Shown here: piece after piece, positions 24,904 to 33,187 of the stretch
Layout of the letters: each line of letters opens with the position of its first letter
How positions within the stretch are numbered: position 1 is the first letter of the stretch
NCBI GenBank assembly: GCA_946481315.1
Contig: CAMLMH010000001.1
Coordinates: 496,001 to 560,000, forward strand
Source: an uncultured Bacteriovorax sp.
GTDB lineage: Bacteria > Bdellovibrionota > Bacteriovoracia > Bacteriovoracales > Bacteriovoracaceae
DNA: 64,000 nt
Direction: 5' to 3'
Translations under genes and position numbers: made by a program
Notes under the pieces: generated by a model
Databases searched by the model: none
What the model was told of the DNA's origin: nothing
The model's input: the letters and a program-made list of their open reading frames with translations, nothing else

Positions 24904-26229
24904 ATGCTTGGTGAAAGTCACGATTACATTTTAAAGAACCTGGATAAGGTTATTCTTTTGTTAAATAAAAGGGGATGGGAAGCCTGGCCTATTGTATATC
25001 CTCCGGCCGGAATGCCGGAGATAACTTTTAATCAGCAGGATTTCTTACGTAATGTTTTTCAAAAAAACTCTGTAATCAATATCTATACCCATGTCCCTTT
25101 TTGTGTAAGCCAGTGTGATTATTGTCCTTACTTTAAGGCTTTTCCAAATGGTTTTCGCAGCGAAGATTATGTTACCTATCTTTGTAATGAAATTTCATAC
25201 TTGTACGGAAATGTTCAGCAGAAGAAGTCAGAACCCAAAAAACAATTACAACTGGTTTATATTGGTGGTGGAACCCCTACAATCCTAAAGCCTAAGGACA
25301 TCGTTCGCTATTTCGAGTTCCTGGATGAGCAATTTGAGCGGACTGATAATTTCACGGCCACGATAGAGGCAACTCCTTACAGTATCAATAAAGAACTGGC
25401 TGAAGCTTTTGTCACTGCCGGCATTGATACGGTCATTCTGGGAATACAGTCCTTCAATGAAGAAATTTTAAAAAAAATTAATCGTCCACAAAAAAATTCT
25501 CACGTAGAGAACGCCGTACGCTTATTGCGTGAAGCAGGAGTTAAAAAAGTCTATTTTGATCTGATTATTGGTCTGGAAAATCAAAGTAAAGAAAATCTGG
25601 AAAATGAAATTGCTGCTAACTTTGTAAAGTATCGACCGGATGGCTACCGAACATATCTTTTACAGCATTACGAAAAACATCCTAAGCAGATAAAAGATCA
25701 GTCGGAGTATGAAACCATAGAATTCCTGGATACCTACAATACACTGTATTCTAAAAAACTCTGGGTTGATTTCGAAGACATAATAGGAATTGGTCTGGGG
25801 GCCACATCTCATGTGATCAATGAAGGAAAGTACAAACTGTACTCTATTGAAAATACCATGAGCTATTCGGATTATTGCCGCATCCATCATTCGGGCGAAT
25901 TGAACAATCTTTACACTGGGTTAGAGTTTTCCAGGGAAACCAGCCTTAAACGTTATATCATCCGACGTTTTACACCTTTTCAGAACGAAGGGATAAAGCT
26001 GGAGGTCATTGACCGGCTTTGGGATCGAGAATACCTATTTCACCATTTAAAATCCGTGCAGGAGTATCTCATTATTACAGACGACGAAATTTTCCTGAAC
26101 TTCCCAAAGTATCTGGAGACTATGCCTAATAAAACGTCCAACAACGGTGTAAATTATTTTCTGTTTTGTCTGGAGCATTTCTACTCTGAGGACGTTAAAA
26201 AAATGCTGATTAATCAACTCTTGAAGTGA
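24904..26229 (+). CDS. HemN/HemW-like radical SAM enzyme
   Basis: 441 residues. The cluster-binding motif is C67-x3-C71-x2-C74 in HVPFCVSQCDYCPY, the CxxxCxYC form of the HemN family, followed by YIGGGTPTIL and GIQSFN, also typical. The usual HemW features beyond that are weak, and an extra N-terminal 58 residues precede the motif. It is 9 bases upstream of an ATP-grasp-like gene and probably cotranscribed, so it may serve a dedicated biosynthetic or modification step instead of haem handling. Assignment to the HemN-type superfamily is firm; the reaction is not. Confidence 0.78.
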   Translation: MLGESHDYILKNLDKVILLLNKRGWEAWPIVYPPAGMPEITFNQQDFLRNVFQKNSVINIYTHVPFCVSQCDYCPYFKAFPNGFRSEDYVTYLCNEISYLYGNVQQKKSEPKKQLQLVYIGGGTPTILKPKDIVRYFEFLDEQFERTDNFTATIEATPYSINKELAEAFVTAGIDTVILGIQSFNEEILKKINRPQKNSHVENAVRLLREAGVKKVYFDLIIGLENQSKENLENEIAANFVKYRPDGYRTYLLQHYEKHPKQIKDQSEYETIEFLDTYNTLYSKKLWVDFEDIIGIGLGATSHVINEGKYKLYSIENTMSYSDYCRIHHSGELNNLYTGLEFSRETSLKRYIIRRFTPFQNEGIKLEVIDRLWDREYLFHHLKSVQEYLIITDDEIFLNFPKYLETMPNKTSNNGVNYFLFCLEHFYSEDVKKMLINQLLK

Positions 26230-26238
26230 GGAGCCTTT

Positions 26239-27609
26239 TTGAAAAAGCGCGTTTTGACATTTAAAGACCATTATCACGAAAAACTTCCCGACCACCTGAT
26301 TAAATTCAAAAAATCCGGTTATGATGTCAATGAGCATAAAAGATGTATGCTCAATGCTTTTGCCTATTCCGGACTATCGGATATATTAGAGCAGGACTGC
26401 TCCATCTTCCCTCGGGTTCTTCCTGGTTCTTATCTTCCGGTGATCAACAATGCGGCCAGAGACATAACCGAGATGGTTTTAAAACTCATCAGTTTGCCAG
26501 AAGCTGAAGTAAATGCCATTTTCCCTCATGGACCAATCAGAGATTTTTTGCTTAAAGAACTGCAAGTTATCAAACACCGCCCTGACAGAATTGTAGGAAG
26601 CCTGCGTTTTGATATGGCCATTGTGGGTAAGCCGACGGCCAGCAATCCACCCAAATTGCTGGAGATCAACGAAATCGGTTTCGATGGTCTGGCACGCATG
26701 CCTTTTATTCACAACACACTCTTTACACTCATGCCAGAGCTGGAGCAGAAGTATTTTGCTTTGGATACGACTGCGGCGGAAATACAAAATATGCGCAGGT
26801 TGGGAAAAAGTCTCGCCCGATTACAGACTGATTGTTACAACTGGGATGAAGAATGCCTGCTCAGAAAAGCAAGTGCGATGAAGTATGATCTGCGATTGAT
26901 CACACCCAAAAATTATAAACTGGATGTAGATACCGAAGAATTTCCTTATCTCAAAGAAGAAAAAATTCAGATTGCGAATGGCAAAATGAAGGTGGGAAAA
27001 AACTGGATGCCGGAAAGTTATATGGTTAGCTTCGCGCTGACAATTGATGATTACATTGAAGGAAGAAACTTTTATAGCAAATTAGTTCGGGAAAAGGTTC
27101 CGCATTATGGGCCTTTTGTCACCGGTTTATTTGGCTCAAAAAGTATCCTTCCGATTCTGGCCGATCCGTCCTTGCGACGAAAATTGCTTGGTACCAGCAA
27201 ACGTCTGGAAAATTCAATTTTGCCGGCACATTTGTTAAATGACGTGCATGAAAAAGTTCTGAAACATCCGGAAGATTACGTCATAAAATACACCGATGGT
27301 TTCGGTGGACAACAGGTTTTTATGGATGAAGATCTGGTTAAAACAATTCAGAAAATGCCGAAGAAAAGAATGCATGAATGGATTGTTCAAAAGAGGGTAA
27401 AGCTCAATACAATTGATATCGACGGCATGCTCACGCACCCTAAAAAGGCCATATCTGATCTTGGTGTGTTCGTACAGTACGACTGGAGTAATGGAAAATT
27501 TAATCACTTTGAAGTGGGTGGCTTTCTTTCCCGGGCCACTAATACCAGTCTGAAAGTCAATATTAGTTCAGGTGGATCTCAGGTGGGAGTACTCTTTTCA
27601 AAAAAATAA
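26239..27609 (+). CDS. ATP-grasp-like ligase, possibly circularly permuted
   Basis: 456 residues from a TTG (GAGGAG about 5 bases before). Near residues 110-150 is FDMAIVGKPTASNPP...LEINEIGFDGL, an E-x-N type metal-binding segment, while the Lys/Gly-rich nucleotide loop comes late: VIKYTDGFGGQQVF at about 348-361, then WIVQKRV and a C-terminal NISSGGSQVG. The reversed order suggests a circularly permuted ATP-grasp fold. ATP-grasp enzymes join a carboxylate to an amine or thiol through an acyl-phosphate. It directly follows the HemN-like gene by 9 bases. The ligase call is an inference from motifs; substrate unknown. Confidence 0.6.
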   Translation: MKKRVLTFKDHYHEKLPDHLIKFKKSGYDVNEHKRCMLNAFAYSGLSDILEQDCSIFPRVLPGSYLPVINNAARDITEMVLKLISLPEAEVNAIFPHGPIRDFLLKELQVIKHRPDRIVGSLRFDMAIVGKPTASNPPKLLEINEIGFDGLARMPFIHNTLFTLMPELEQKYFALDTTAAEIQNMRRLGKSLARLQTDCYNWDEECLLRKASAMKYDLRLITPKNYKLDVDTEEFPYLKEEKIQIANGKMKVGKNWMPESYMVSFALTIDDYIEGRNFYSKLVREKVPHYGPFVTGLFGSKSILPILADPSLRRKLLGTSKRLENSILPAHLLNDVHEKVLKHPEDYVIKYTDGFGGQQVFMDEDLVKTIQKMPKKRMHEWIVQKRVKLNTIDIDGMLTHPKKAISDLGVFVQYDWSNGKFNHFEVGGFLSRATNTSLKVNISSGGSQVGVLFSKK

Positions 27610-27622
27610 TTATCTAAAAATT

Positions 27623-27952
27623 TTAATGTTTGGTGTGGGGATGCCTGCGTTCCCACCACTCTCGTAACTGAATCCATTTGCGTTCGAGCCACAGCATTAA
27701 TTCGGCAACAGGTTTTCTTAAAAAAGGAACATCCTGGGCAATTAAAAGCAGACCTAGCGGAATAAGTTCAATTCCGATGATTGGAAGATAACCAAAACAG
27801 CCGGCAACGATGAGCACAAAACCCATTGGAATGCGAACCCATTTAGCTCGATCAGAGCGCAGCCAGTGAATTCTTCTGGCCACTTTTTTGGGAATTTCCT
27901 GCTCTAAGGTATTGAAGGCCTGATCTAATTTTTTTTGTCCATCATTTTTCAT
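27623..27952 (-). CDS. Small membrane protein, unknown
   Basis: 109 residues from ATG 27952, which has GGAGAG 4 bases before it; the upstream ATG at 27964 does not. Two hydrophobic helices (VRIPMGFVLIVAGCFGYLPIIG and LIPLGLLLIAQDVPFL, about 46-82) are flanked by charged amphipathic ends; the C-terminus is rich in Trp, Arg and Glu (LERKWIQLREWWERRH). It is convergent with the ATP-grasp gene (13-base gap) and the only gene on this strand between 24131 and 29669. No recognised family. Confidence 0.6.
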   Translation of the reverse strand: MKNDGQKKLDQAFNTLEQEIPKKVARRIHWLRSDRAKWVRIPMGFVLIVAGCFGYLPIIGIELIPLGLLLIAQDVPFLRKPVAELMLWLERKWIQLREWWERRHPHTKH

Positions 27953-28097
27953 GAGGCTCTCCATAATGATGAAAAGCAGTCATTAAAAAAGATGCATAAA
28001 AGGTTCCTTTTTAAGTTTTAAGCGCTCTTTAGGGGACTAAGAAAGTCGGGCAATAAGTATGATTTTAATTTAAAAAATAAAAACCGAATAGTTACCT

Positions 28098-29597
28098 ATG
28101 AAGATGGCTCAAAATTTTTCCATCATTTTTTTTCTTTTGTTTGCTTCTAAAGCGATTGCCCAAACGTGCAAAGTGACACCTGATAAATTGTCTAAGATGC
28201 TCGAAATTGCAGATCAGAGTTTTAAGAATGCTCATGTTACGATGGCCCGGACACAAATTTCAGAATATTGTCAGCGCAATACATTGCTGAGAAGTTTAAG
28301 AACTTTTCCCGTGAATCAGGATTATGAATTTAAAAGTACTGAAGAACTTGAACAGCTAGCGCTTAAGAATTTTCCTGAAAATGATTATAAAGATCCCTGG
28401 CGCTATAGTTTATTATTAACGGCCAATACGACTTTAAAAGCGCTCCATACATCCCCCTCAGCAGTATTGCCAGGTGATAGTGTGTTGGGAGTACCCGGTC
28501 CAATGAGCGTTGATGAAATTCGGCGTAAATTGCAAAAGTATACGCCAATTGAAACTAAACTTGGTGACCTGGTTTCACAGCGAATCAATCTGCTTGAAAA
28601 ACAAAAAATTGAACTCAAAAACCCCATCTTAACCGCATTGGCTAAACCTGTAGCTTGTCTGGATCTTGATATTTTAATTATGCCTTCCTGTTCAGTGGCA
28701 TTAAACGAAGCTCATCAAAAAATGGCCCCTAAAGGCACACCTTCCTTTGTTCACCTTCCGCTCTGGAGAAAAGTTCTGCTTGATAAAAAGTATGACCTCG
28801 GACTGCAAAAAGCAGCGATTAAGATTCTTCAAAAGTTCGATGAGCATGGTCCAGTGAGGGATAATATTTTTGATGATTTAAAATCCTCATTTACCGAAGC
28901 AGGGATGAAGGAAGCTGAATCAGAGGATGCTGCATTTGATATTTTAGGATTGATTTCAAGTGGAGGGGCAAATACAGGAATGCGGCTTAATAAGCTGTCT
29001 CCAAGCTTTAAGAGTTTGATGGACACTACCAAGGGGTTAGCTTTGACAGCAATAGCTGGAGCTTTACCACATTTAGATTACATCAATATGAAAAATCGCC
29101 GGCCGCTTTATTCATTCCCAAAAGAAGCTCCCAGTAGCTGCAACAGTGGTAAATCGTATCATTTTTGGATGGCCGCTTATCTATCGAGAAGTCTGGTTAA
29201 AGAATCAGGTCGCAGTCCAGAAGCGGCGAGTGCTGCAACTTATATTGCGAATAAAGGTTATGCATTAATGAGGGATCAAGCCAACTCTATTCAAGTAGGA
29301 AAAAACCAGATGGATAAAATTCTGAGTAAAGAGCCTTTTGATTCCACTCATCAAGTCGTCCGGATGGATCTGGCATCTGCAGCAGTTGGTAGTCAATTCG
29401 GAGTCGCCCGAGCAGCAAAGCTTCCAATGGAAGGTTTAAGCGTAGATGAGACTTTTATCTATCTTTTAGAAAGTGCTCCAATTAAAGATCCAGAAGGCAA
29501 TCCTCAAAAAAATCCCATTCGTCGTTATATCGATTTTCAAAAGACTTTTGTTCCGGACAATGCTTATCATTTTGCAAAGTCGAAACTTAAAAAGTAA
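28098..29597 (+). CDS. Secreted protein, unknown
   Basis: 499 residues with a probable Sec signal peptide: MKMAQNFSIIFFLLFASKAIAQ, cleaved after AIA. The mature part is mixed helical with scattered cysteines (CKVTP, YCQRN, ACLDL, PSCSV, SSCNSG), so a periplasmic or released enzyme-like domain stabilised by disulphides is possible. No catalytic motif or repeat is evident. It stands alone on its strand with 134 bases before it and the tRNA-Asp terminator after it. ATG at 28098 or 28104 could both be used. Confidence 0.65.
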   Translation: MKMAQNFSIIFFLLFASKAIAQTCKVTPDKLSKMLEIADQSFKNAHVTMARTQISEYCQRNTLLRSLRTFPVNQDYEFKSTEELEQLALKNFPENDYKDPWRYSLLLTANTTLKALHTSPSAVLPGDSVLGVPGPMSVDEIRRKLQKYTPIETKLGDLVSQRINLLEKQKIELKNPILTALAKPVACLDLDILIMPSCSVALNEAHQKMAPKGTPSFVHLPLWRKVLLDKKYDLGLQKAAIKILQKFDEHGPVRDNIFDDLKSSFTEAGMKEAESEDAAFDILGLISSGGANTGMRLNKLSPSFKSLMDTTKGLALTAIAGALPHLDYINMKNRRPLYSFPKEAPSSCNSGKSYHFWMAAYLSRSLVKESGRSPEAASAATYIANKGYALMRDQANSIQVGKNQMDKILSKEPFDSTHQVVRMDLASAAVGSQFGVARAAKLPMEGLSVDETFIYLLESAPIKDPEGNPQKNPIRRYIDFQKTFVPDNAYHFAKSKLKK

Positions 29598-29603
29598 TTA
29601 ACG

Positions 29604-29632
29604 AAAAAAAAAGCCCCGCATGAAGCAGGGCT
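29604..29632 (-). terminator. Terminator of tRNA-Asp
   Basis: On the reverse strand the stem AGCCCTGC/GCGGGGCT (one mismatch, 5-base loop) is followed directly by nine Ts, a strong Rho-independent terminator for the tRNA gene. In the forward direction the hairpin is followed only by TATTAATT, so it may also help end the 28098 transcript. Confidence 0.8.
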
Positions 29633-29668
29633 TATTAATTCTTTAGTAGAGGGCCATCTTGGTGAGAA

Positions 29669-29745
29669 TGGCGGGAGAGACGGGACTCGAACCCGCGGCC
29701 TTCTGCGTGACAGGCAGACGTTATAACCAACTTAACTACTCCCCC
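29669..29745 (-). tRNA. tRNA-Asp (anticodon GTC)
   Basis: 77 bases including an encoded 3' CCA (29671-29669). The acceptor stem GGGGGAG pairs with CTCTCCC (one G-U pair) with discriminator G73. The anticodon arm is TCTGC-CTGTCAC-GCAGA, giving anticodon GTC, and the T arm has the standard GGTTCGAGTCC loop. All usual features are intact, so it should be functional. It is flanked by its own promoter and terminator and is not near any integration remnant. Confidence 0.96.
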
Positions 29746-29767
29746 GAGTATGTATTGAAGAAGCTAA

Positions 29768-29796
29768 AATATAAGGATATTGCCAGAAACCGTCAA
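29768..29796 (-). promoter_or_regulatory. Sigma70-type promoter of tRNA-Asp
   Basis: Reading the reverse strand: -35 TTGACG (29796-29791), 17-base spacer, -10 TATATT (29773-29768). This is a near-consensus promoter whose start point would fall about 15 bases before the mature tRNA end at 29745. Confidence 0.78.
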
Positions 29797-29882
29797 GATA
29801 AAATTAATATTTTTCCACAAAAAGGGTGAGGTTATCCACCTCGAAGTCATTGAAATGGCGGGTCAAAGAGGTCGCAAAAAGA

Positions 29883-29911
29883 TTGTAGCCCGGACAAAGT
29901 AGGCCTAGACT
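29883..29911 (+). promoter_or_regulatory. Possible promoter of the SDR gene
   Basis: TTGTAG at 29883-29888 and TAGACT at 29906-29911 with a 17-base spacer, about 42 bases before the start codon. Three or four matches per hexamer; plausible but not strong. Confidence 0.4.
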
Positions 29912-29953
29912 ATTTATGCAAGATTAGTCATTTAGCGAAGGAGTTTGTCACAG

Positions 29954-30700
29954 TTGAATATATTTATTACGGGCGGAACGACAGGCATTGGATTAGCGCT
30001 CGCCAAACTTTATCTCGAAGAGGGTCATCGCGTAGGCATTTGTGCCCGCAACTTAAGTAAATTTCCGGTGGAAATTCGCAACAAGTATAAGCAACTTTCC
30101 TGTTACGAAGTGGATGTCACTAAACGGGAAGATCTGCATCGGGCAATAAATGATTTCGCTCACGGCGAACTGGACATGGTGATTGCCAATGCCGGCCGTT
30201 CAGTTGGATCCAAATCCAAAACACCGCAATTTGGTGTGGCCCAGGAAATCATTGATATCAATGTAAAAGGTGTGCTTAATACTTTTGATGTAGCACTCGA
30301 ATTGATGCTTCCCCGACGCAAAGGACATCTGGTTGCAACAGCATCAGTGGCAGGTTTTGTAGGTCTGCCTGGGGCCGGTGCTTATAGTGCTTCCAAGGCT
30401 GCTGTGCTGAAATTGTGTGAATCATACGCTATTGATTTAAAACCTATGGGTATTAATGTGACGGCCATTGCGCCGGGTTTTGTTGATACACCACTCACTC
30501 AGCAAAATAATCATAAGATGCCTTTTTTAATGCCTGCGGAAAAGGCAGCACGATTGATTAAACGTGCTCTGGAAAAGAAAAAAGTTTTATATGTCTTTCC
30601 GCGCCGGATGAAATATGTGGTTGCCTTGCTGGAAAAAATGCCTCGAGGACTCTACCGTTATTTAATGGGAATGAAATCGTTTAACTATAGTGAGGAGTAA
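29954..30700 (+). CDS. Short-chain dehydrogenase/reductase
   Basis: 248 residues starting at a TTG (29954), preferred over a TTG at 29945 because AAGGAG at 29938-29943 would lie only one base from the latter. The SDR family motifs are present: NAD(P) loop TGGTTGIG near residue 6, NAG in IANAG, and the catalytic Ser with Y-x3-K in GAYSASKAAV. Residues near the C-terminus include a basic, hydrophobic tail, as in membrane-associated lipid-metabolising SDRs such as ketosphinganine reductase-like proteins. Substrate unknown. The small secreted gene follows immediately. Confidence 0.83.
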   Translation: MNIFITGGTTGIGLALAKLYLEEGHRVGICARNLSKFPVEIRNKYKQLSCYEVDVTKREDLHRAINDFAHGELDMVIANAGRSVGSKSKTPQFGVAQEIIDINVKGVLNTFDVALELMLPRRKGHLVATASVAGFVGLPGAGAYSASKAAVLKLCESYAIDLKPMGINVTAIAPGFVDTPLTQQNNHKMPFLMPAEKAARLIKRALEKKKVLYVFPRRMKYVVALLEKMPRGLYRYLMGMKSFNYSEE

Positions 30701-30701
30701 G

Positions 30702-31004
30702 ATGGAAAAAATTTTATTGGTAATAGTGCTTTTAACTTCATTTGTCTTTGCGACGGAGAAAACTGCCGGGAAAAAAGTTGAAGTTCAGCATAAAACAGGA
30801 AGCTCAATGAATGGAGCTGATGGAAAAAATATTCCTCCTCAGCAACAGGAAGTGAAAACCGCTCCCTGCGCGACTTCTCAGGACGAAATTATGAAAAAAC
30901 TGGAAGACAAAAAGAAAGCTGATACAGCGGCAGCTGCTTCGGGAAAAAAAGTGGCAGGCCTTCAGGGGCTAGGAGCGACCGATACAGGCTGTAAAGTTAA
31001 ATAG
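30702..31004 (+). CDS. Small secreted protein, unknown
   Basis: 100 residues from ATG 30702, one base after the SDR stop, with GAGGAG just before; an earlier in-frame start lies inside the SDR gene. It begins with a Sec signal (MEKILLVIVLLTSFVFA) and the mature part is short, Lys/Gly/Ala-rich and low in structure, with two cysteines (APCATS, TGCKVK). It looks like a small periplasmic protein with possibly one disulphide. No family recognised. Probably cotranscribed with the SDR. Confidence 0.55.
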   Translation: MEKILLVIVLLTSFVFATEKTAGKKVEVQHKTGSSMNGADGKNIPPQQQEVKTAPCATSQDEIMKKLEDKKKADTAAAASGKKVAGLQGLGATDTGCKVK

Positions 31005-31005
31005 A

Positions 31006-31644
31006 TCAGACTATTTTCAGGTCCGTGACAATGGCAACGCCGTCACGGACTTCCCAGTGAACGTCGAACGTTTTATAGCGAAAGGCATATTTCTTTTTTC
31101 CTTCTTCATGAAAACGCGGCCGCGGATCCAATGCAAGAATTTCTTCCAGTTCTTTTTTAATATCCACATCAACATCACACAGGAATTCGACTTTTAAGTT
31201 ATTATGCTCGAGTTTATCAGTGAATCCCGAACGGGCTTCTGGAATACATTCAATTTCTTTTAGATAAGGTTTCAAATCATATACCGGAGTCTGATCAAGA
31301 AAGTCCCCACCAACAATGACGATTTTACCGGGGATAATATTTTTTATTTTAACCAGTGAGAGACCCAGATTGTTAGGGCGAAAAGGTGAGCGGGTGGCAA
31401 AGACGCCCAGCTTTTTATTTCCACCAAGGCGGGGAGGGCGTACGGTCAGTGAGTCTTGTTCCGGATTTCCGTGAAAGCCAAAAATAACCCATAAATGAGA
31501 ATACTCATCTAGTCCGATAATTGCTTCTTCCCGATTGTAGGGTGCATGAAGGATAATTTCGCATTCATTGCTGATTAGTCCCGGCTGACGGGGAATAGAA
31601 AATTTTTCCTTAAATGGAGAGTTGATATGAGCGATGATTTTCAT
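31006..31644 (-). CDS. trmO: TsaA/TrmO-family tRNA methyltransferase
   Basis: 212 residues. The N-terminal domain has the TrmO signature: INSPF at the start, then DEYSHLWVIFGFH and the loop GVFATRSPFRPNNLGLS, which binds SAM in the beta-barrel TsaA fold. TrmO adds a methyl to t6A37 of tRNA-Thr to give m6t6A. A C-terminal region about 150-212 with DPRPRFHE and YAFRYKTFDVHWE matches the extra domain of bacterial TrmO. Its gene is followed 12 bases upstream on the transcript by def, suggesting def-trmO cotranscription. Confidence 0.88.
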   Translation of the reverse strand: MKIIAHINSPFKEKFSIPRQPGLISNECEIILHAPYNREEAIIGLDEYSHLWVIFGFHGNPEQDSLTVRPPRLGGNKKLGVFATRSPFRPNNLGLSLVKIKNIIPGKIVIVGGDFLDQTPVYDLKPYLKEIECIPEARSGFTDKLEHNNLKVEFLCDVDVDIKKELEEILALDPRPRFHEEGKKKYAFRYKTFDVHWEVRDGVAIVTDLKIV

Positions 31645-31656
31645 TTAATTCATTAC

Positions 31657-32211
31657 TTATTCATCAAGCATATCTTCAGTTTTTACACCGCCAAACTGCG
31701 CGAATTCTTCATTGTAAGCAATCATGGTCGTATCGGTTATGCGATCGATGTAAAGTTTGCCGAACAAATGGTCCAGCTCATGCTGAAATACTGTGGCCAG
31801 AAAGTCTTCAGCGATAAGGGTCTTGGCATGACCGTTTTCATCCAGGTAATCCACCTTAATTTTTTTGGGTCTTTCTACAAAACCCCGCAAACCAGGAACG
31901 GACAAACAGCCTTCCCAGAACCCCTGCAAAGAGTTGTCGAGGTAAGTTATTTTCGGGTTAATGATGATCATAAGCGGTGTGCCCGCCATGTCGCCGTAGC
32001 GGGAGTGTTCCGGCAATTCGATTAAAGTGATTTTTTTGGAAACATCAATCTGAGGAGCGGCGATTCCGATGCCGCCTTCAGCTTTCATCGTGTCGTAGAG
32101 GTCCTGAATGAGATGTTTAAACTCCGGCGAATGTAATTCTTCGTTTGTTACGTCCTGTGCCGTTTTGCGGAGAGTGGGATGACCCATGCGGATGACTTTT
32201 CTGACTGCCAT
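31657..32211 (-). CDS. def: Peptide deformylase
   Basis: 184 residues from ATG 32211 (GAGG about 8 bases upstream); an extension to 32256 is possible but has no site. All three deformylase motifs are intact: GIGIAAPQ (47-54), EGCLS with C102, and QHELDHL with H144, E145 and H148, which bind the metal and catalyse removal of the N-formyl group from new proteins. Upstream gene of the def-trmO pair, divergent from greB. Confidence 0.95.
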   Translation of the reverse strand: MAVRKVIRMGHPTLRKTAQDVTNEELHSPEFKHLIQDLYDTMKAEGGIGIAAPQIDVSKKITLIELPEHSRYGDMAGTPLMIIINPKITYLDNSLQGFWEGCLSVPGLRGFVERPKKIKVDYLDENGHAKTLIAEDFLATVFQHELDHLFGKLYIDRITDTTMIAYNEEFAQFGGVKTEDMLDE

Positions 32212-32270
32212 ATTTTTTTCCTCGTATATACATCTATAAGTCTTAGCATATTTCACAGGATGGAGTAAAC

Positions 32271-32789
32271 TTGGAGGTCATGGATTCAGGATCACCACGA
32301 CCTATAAAAGAAAAAAATTATATTACTCCGGCAGGACTGAAGGTTTTGCAGGATGAATATGATCAGTTAAACCGGATTGAGCGGCCTGAGGTGACTAAAG
32401 TTGTGGCCTGGGCCGCCAGTAATGGGGATCGGTCGGAAAACGCCGACTATCTGTATGGAAAAAAACGCTTAAGGGAAATTGATAAACGGTCACGTTTCTT
32501 ATCCAAACGCATTGAGCTTGCAGTAGTGGTAGATCCATCAAAAATTGTAAATGAAAAAATCCAATTTGGTGCGACAGTGACGATTGAGGATGAAGAAGGT
32601 GTGCAGAAAACCGTCAGCATTGTCGGTGTGGATGAAATTGACACTAAGAAAAACCACATAAGTTGGAAGTCTCCACTAGGAAGTTCTTTGATTGGTTTCC
32701 AAGTTGGTGATACAATCGATGTGCGCGTTCCTCAGGGGATAAAAACTTATGAGGTCATTGCAGTAATCTATACGGAAATCAGGAAATGA
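32271..32789 (+). CDS. greB: Transcription elongation factor GreB
   Basis: 172 residues from a TTG with GGAG 5 bases before; an ATG three codons in is the alternative but its ribosome site would be only 2 bases away. The N-terminal coiled coil contains the family motif VAWAASNGDRSENADYLYGKKRLREIDKR, the tip that enters the RNA polymerase secondary channel, and the C-terminal FKBP-like domain ends in GDTIDVRVPQG. GreB restarts backtracked polymerase by RNA cleavage. Its stop overlaps the start of the next gene (ATGA). Confidence 0.93.
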   Translation: MEVMDSGSPRPIKEKNYITPAGLKVLQDEYDQLNRIERPEVTKVVAWAASNGDRSENADYLYGKKRLREIDKRSRFLSKRIELAVVVDPSKIVNEKIQFGATVTIEDEEGVQKTVSIVGVDEIDTKKNHISWKSPLGSSLIGFQVGDTIDVRVPQGIKTYEVIAVIYTEIRK

Positions 32790-33169
32790 TGAATATTCAA
32801 TGTGAAGTCTCTCTCGGTGAGTTGGTGGATAAAATTTCCATTCTGCGAATCAAGTCTGAAAAAATAACCGATATGACCAAGCTGGCCCACGTTCGAAAAG
32901 AAGAGCAATCGCTGATGACAACTCTCAATAGCCTTAAGCTCGCAGGCATCGAGCAATATCTGGAGAGCATGATCGAAGTGAATTTAATATTGTGGAAAAT
33001 CGAAGACGATATCCGCGATAAAGAGCGCGCCAAGGTTTTCGACGCTGAATTTATTGAACTGGCCCGGCAAGTGTATATTACCAATGACGAGCGGTTTCGC
33101 CGCAAAAATTTAATCAACACTATCTACCAGTCCGGACTGGTGGAAGTAAAATCTTATCAAAAGTATTAG
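32786..33169 (+). CDS. DUF6165-like protein
   Basis: 127 residues overlapping greB by four bases (ATGA). The pattern LGELVDKISILRIKSEKI...KL.HVRKEEQ and the long helical, charged rest match a small family called DUF6165, frequently seen in envelope sugar or lipopolysaccharide gene groups. No catalytic residues are known. It is predicted to be cytoplasmic and helical. Coupling with greB is likely positional rather than functional. Confidence 0.6.
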   Translation: MMNIQCEVSLGELVDKISILRIKSEKITDMTKLAHVRKEEQSLMTTLNSLKLAGIEQYLESMIEVNLILWKIEDDIRDKERAKVFDAEFIELARQVYITNDERFRRKNLINTIYQSGLVEVKSYQKY

Positions 33170-33187
33170 AACTTATTACCTATAGGA

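Larger units (their letters stand above)
29598..29953. other. Gene-free stretch around tRNA-Asp
   Basis: The only stretch above 300 bases without a protein gene. From left to right it holds a bidirectional hairpin terminator, the reverse-strand tRNA-Asp gene, its promoter, and a weaker forward promoter for the SDR gene. I see nothing else coding in it. Confidence 0.8.

Noticed and set aside
24836..27622. RiPP cluster with precursor peptide
   Set aside because: No short ORF with a ribosome site was found in the flanks of the radical SAM/ATP-grasp pair.
29598..29953. Integration site or prophage remnant at tRNA-Asp
   Set aside because: No duplicate of the tRNA end and no integrase gene nearby; the gene has a normal promoter and terminator.
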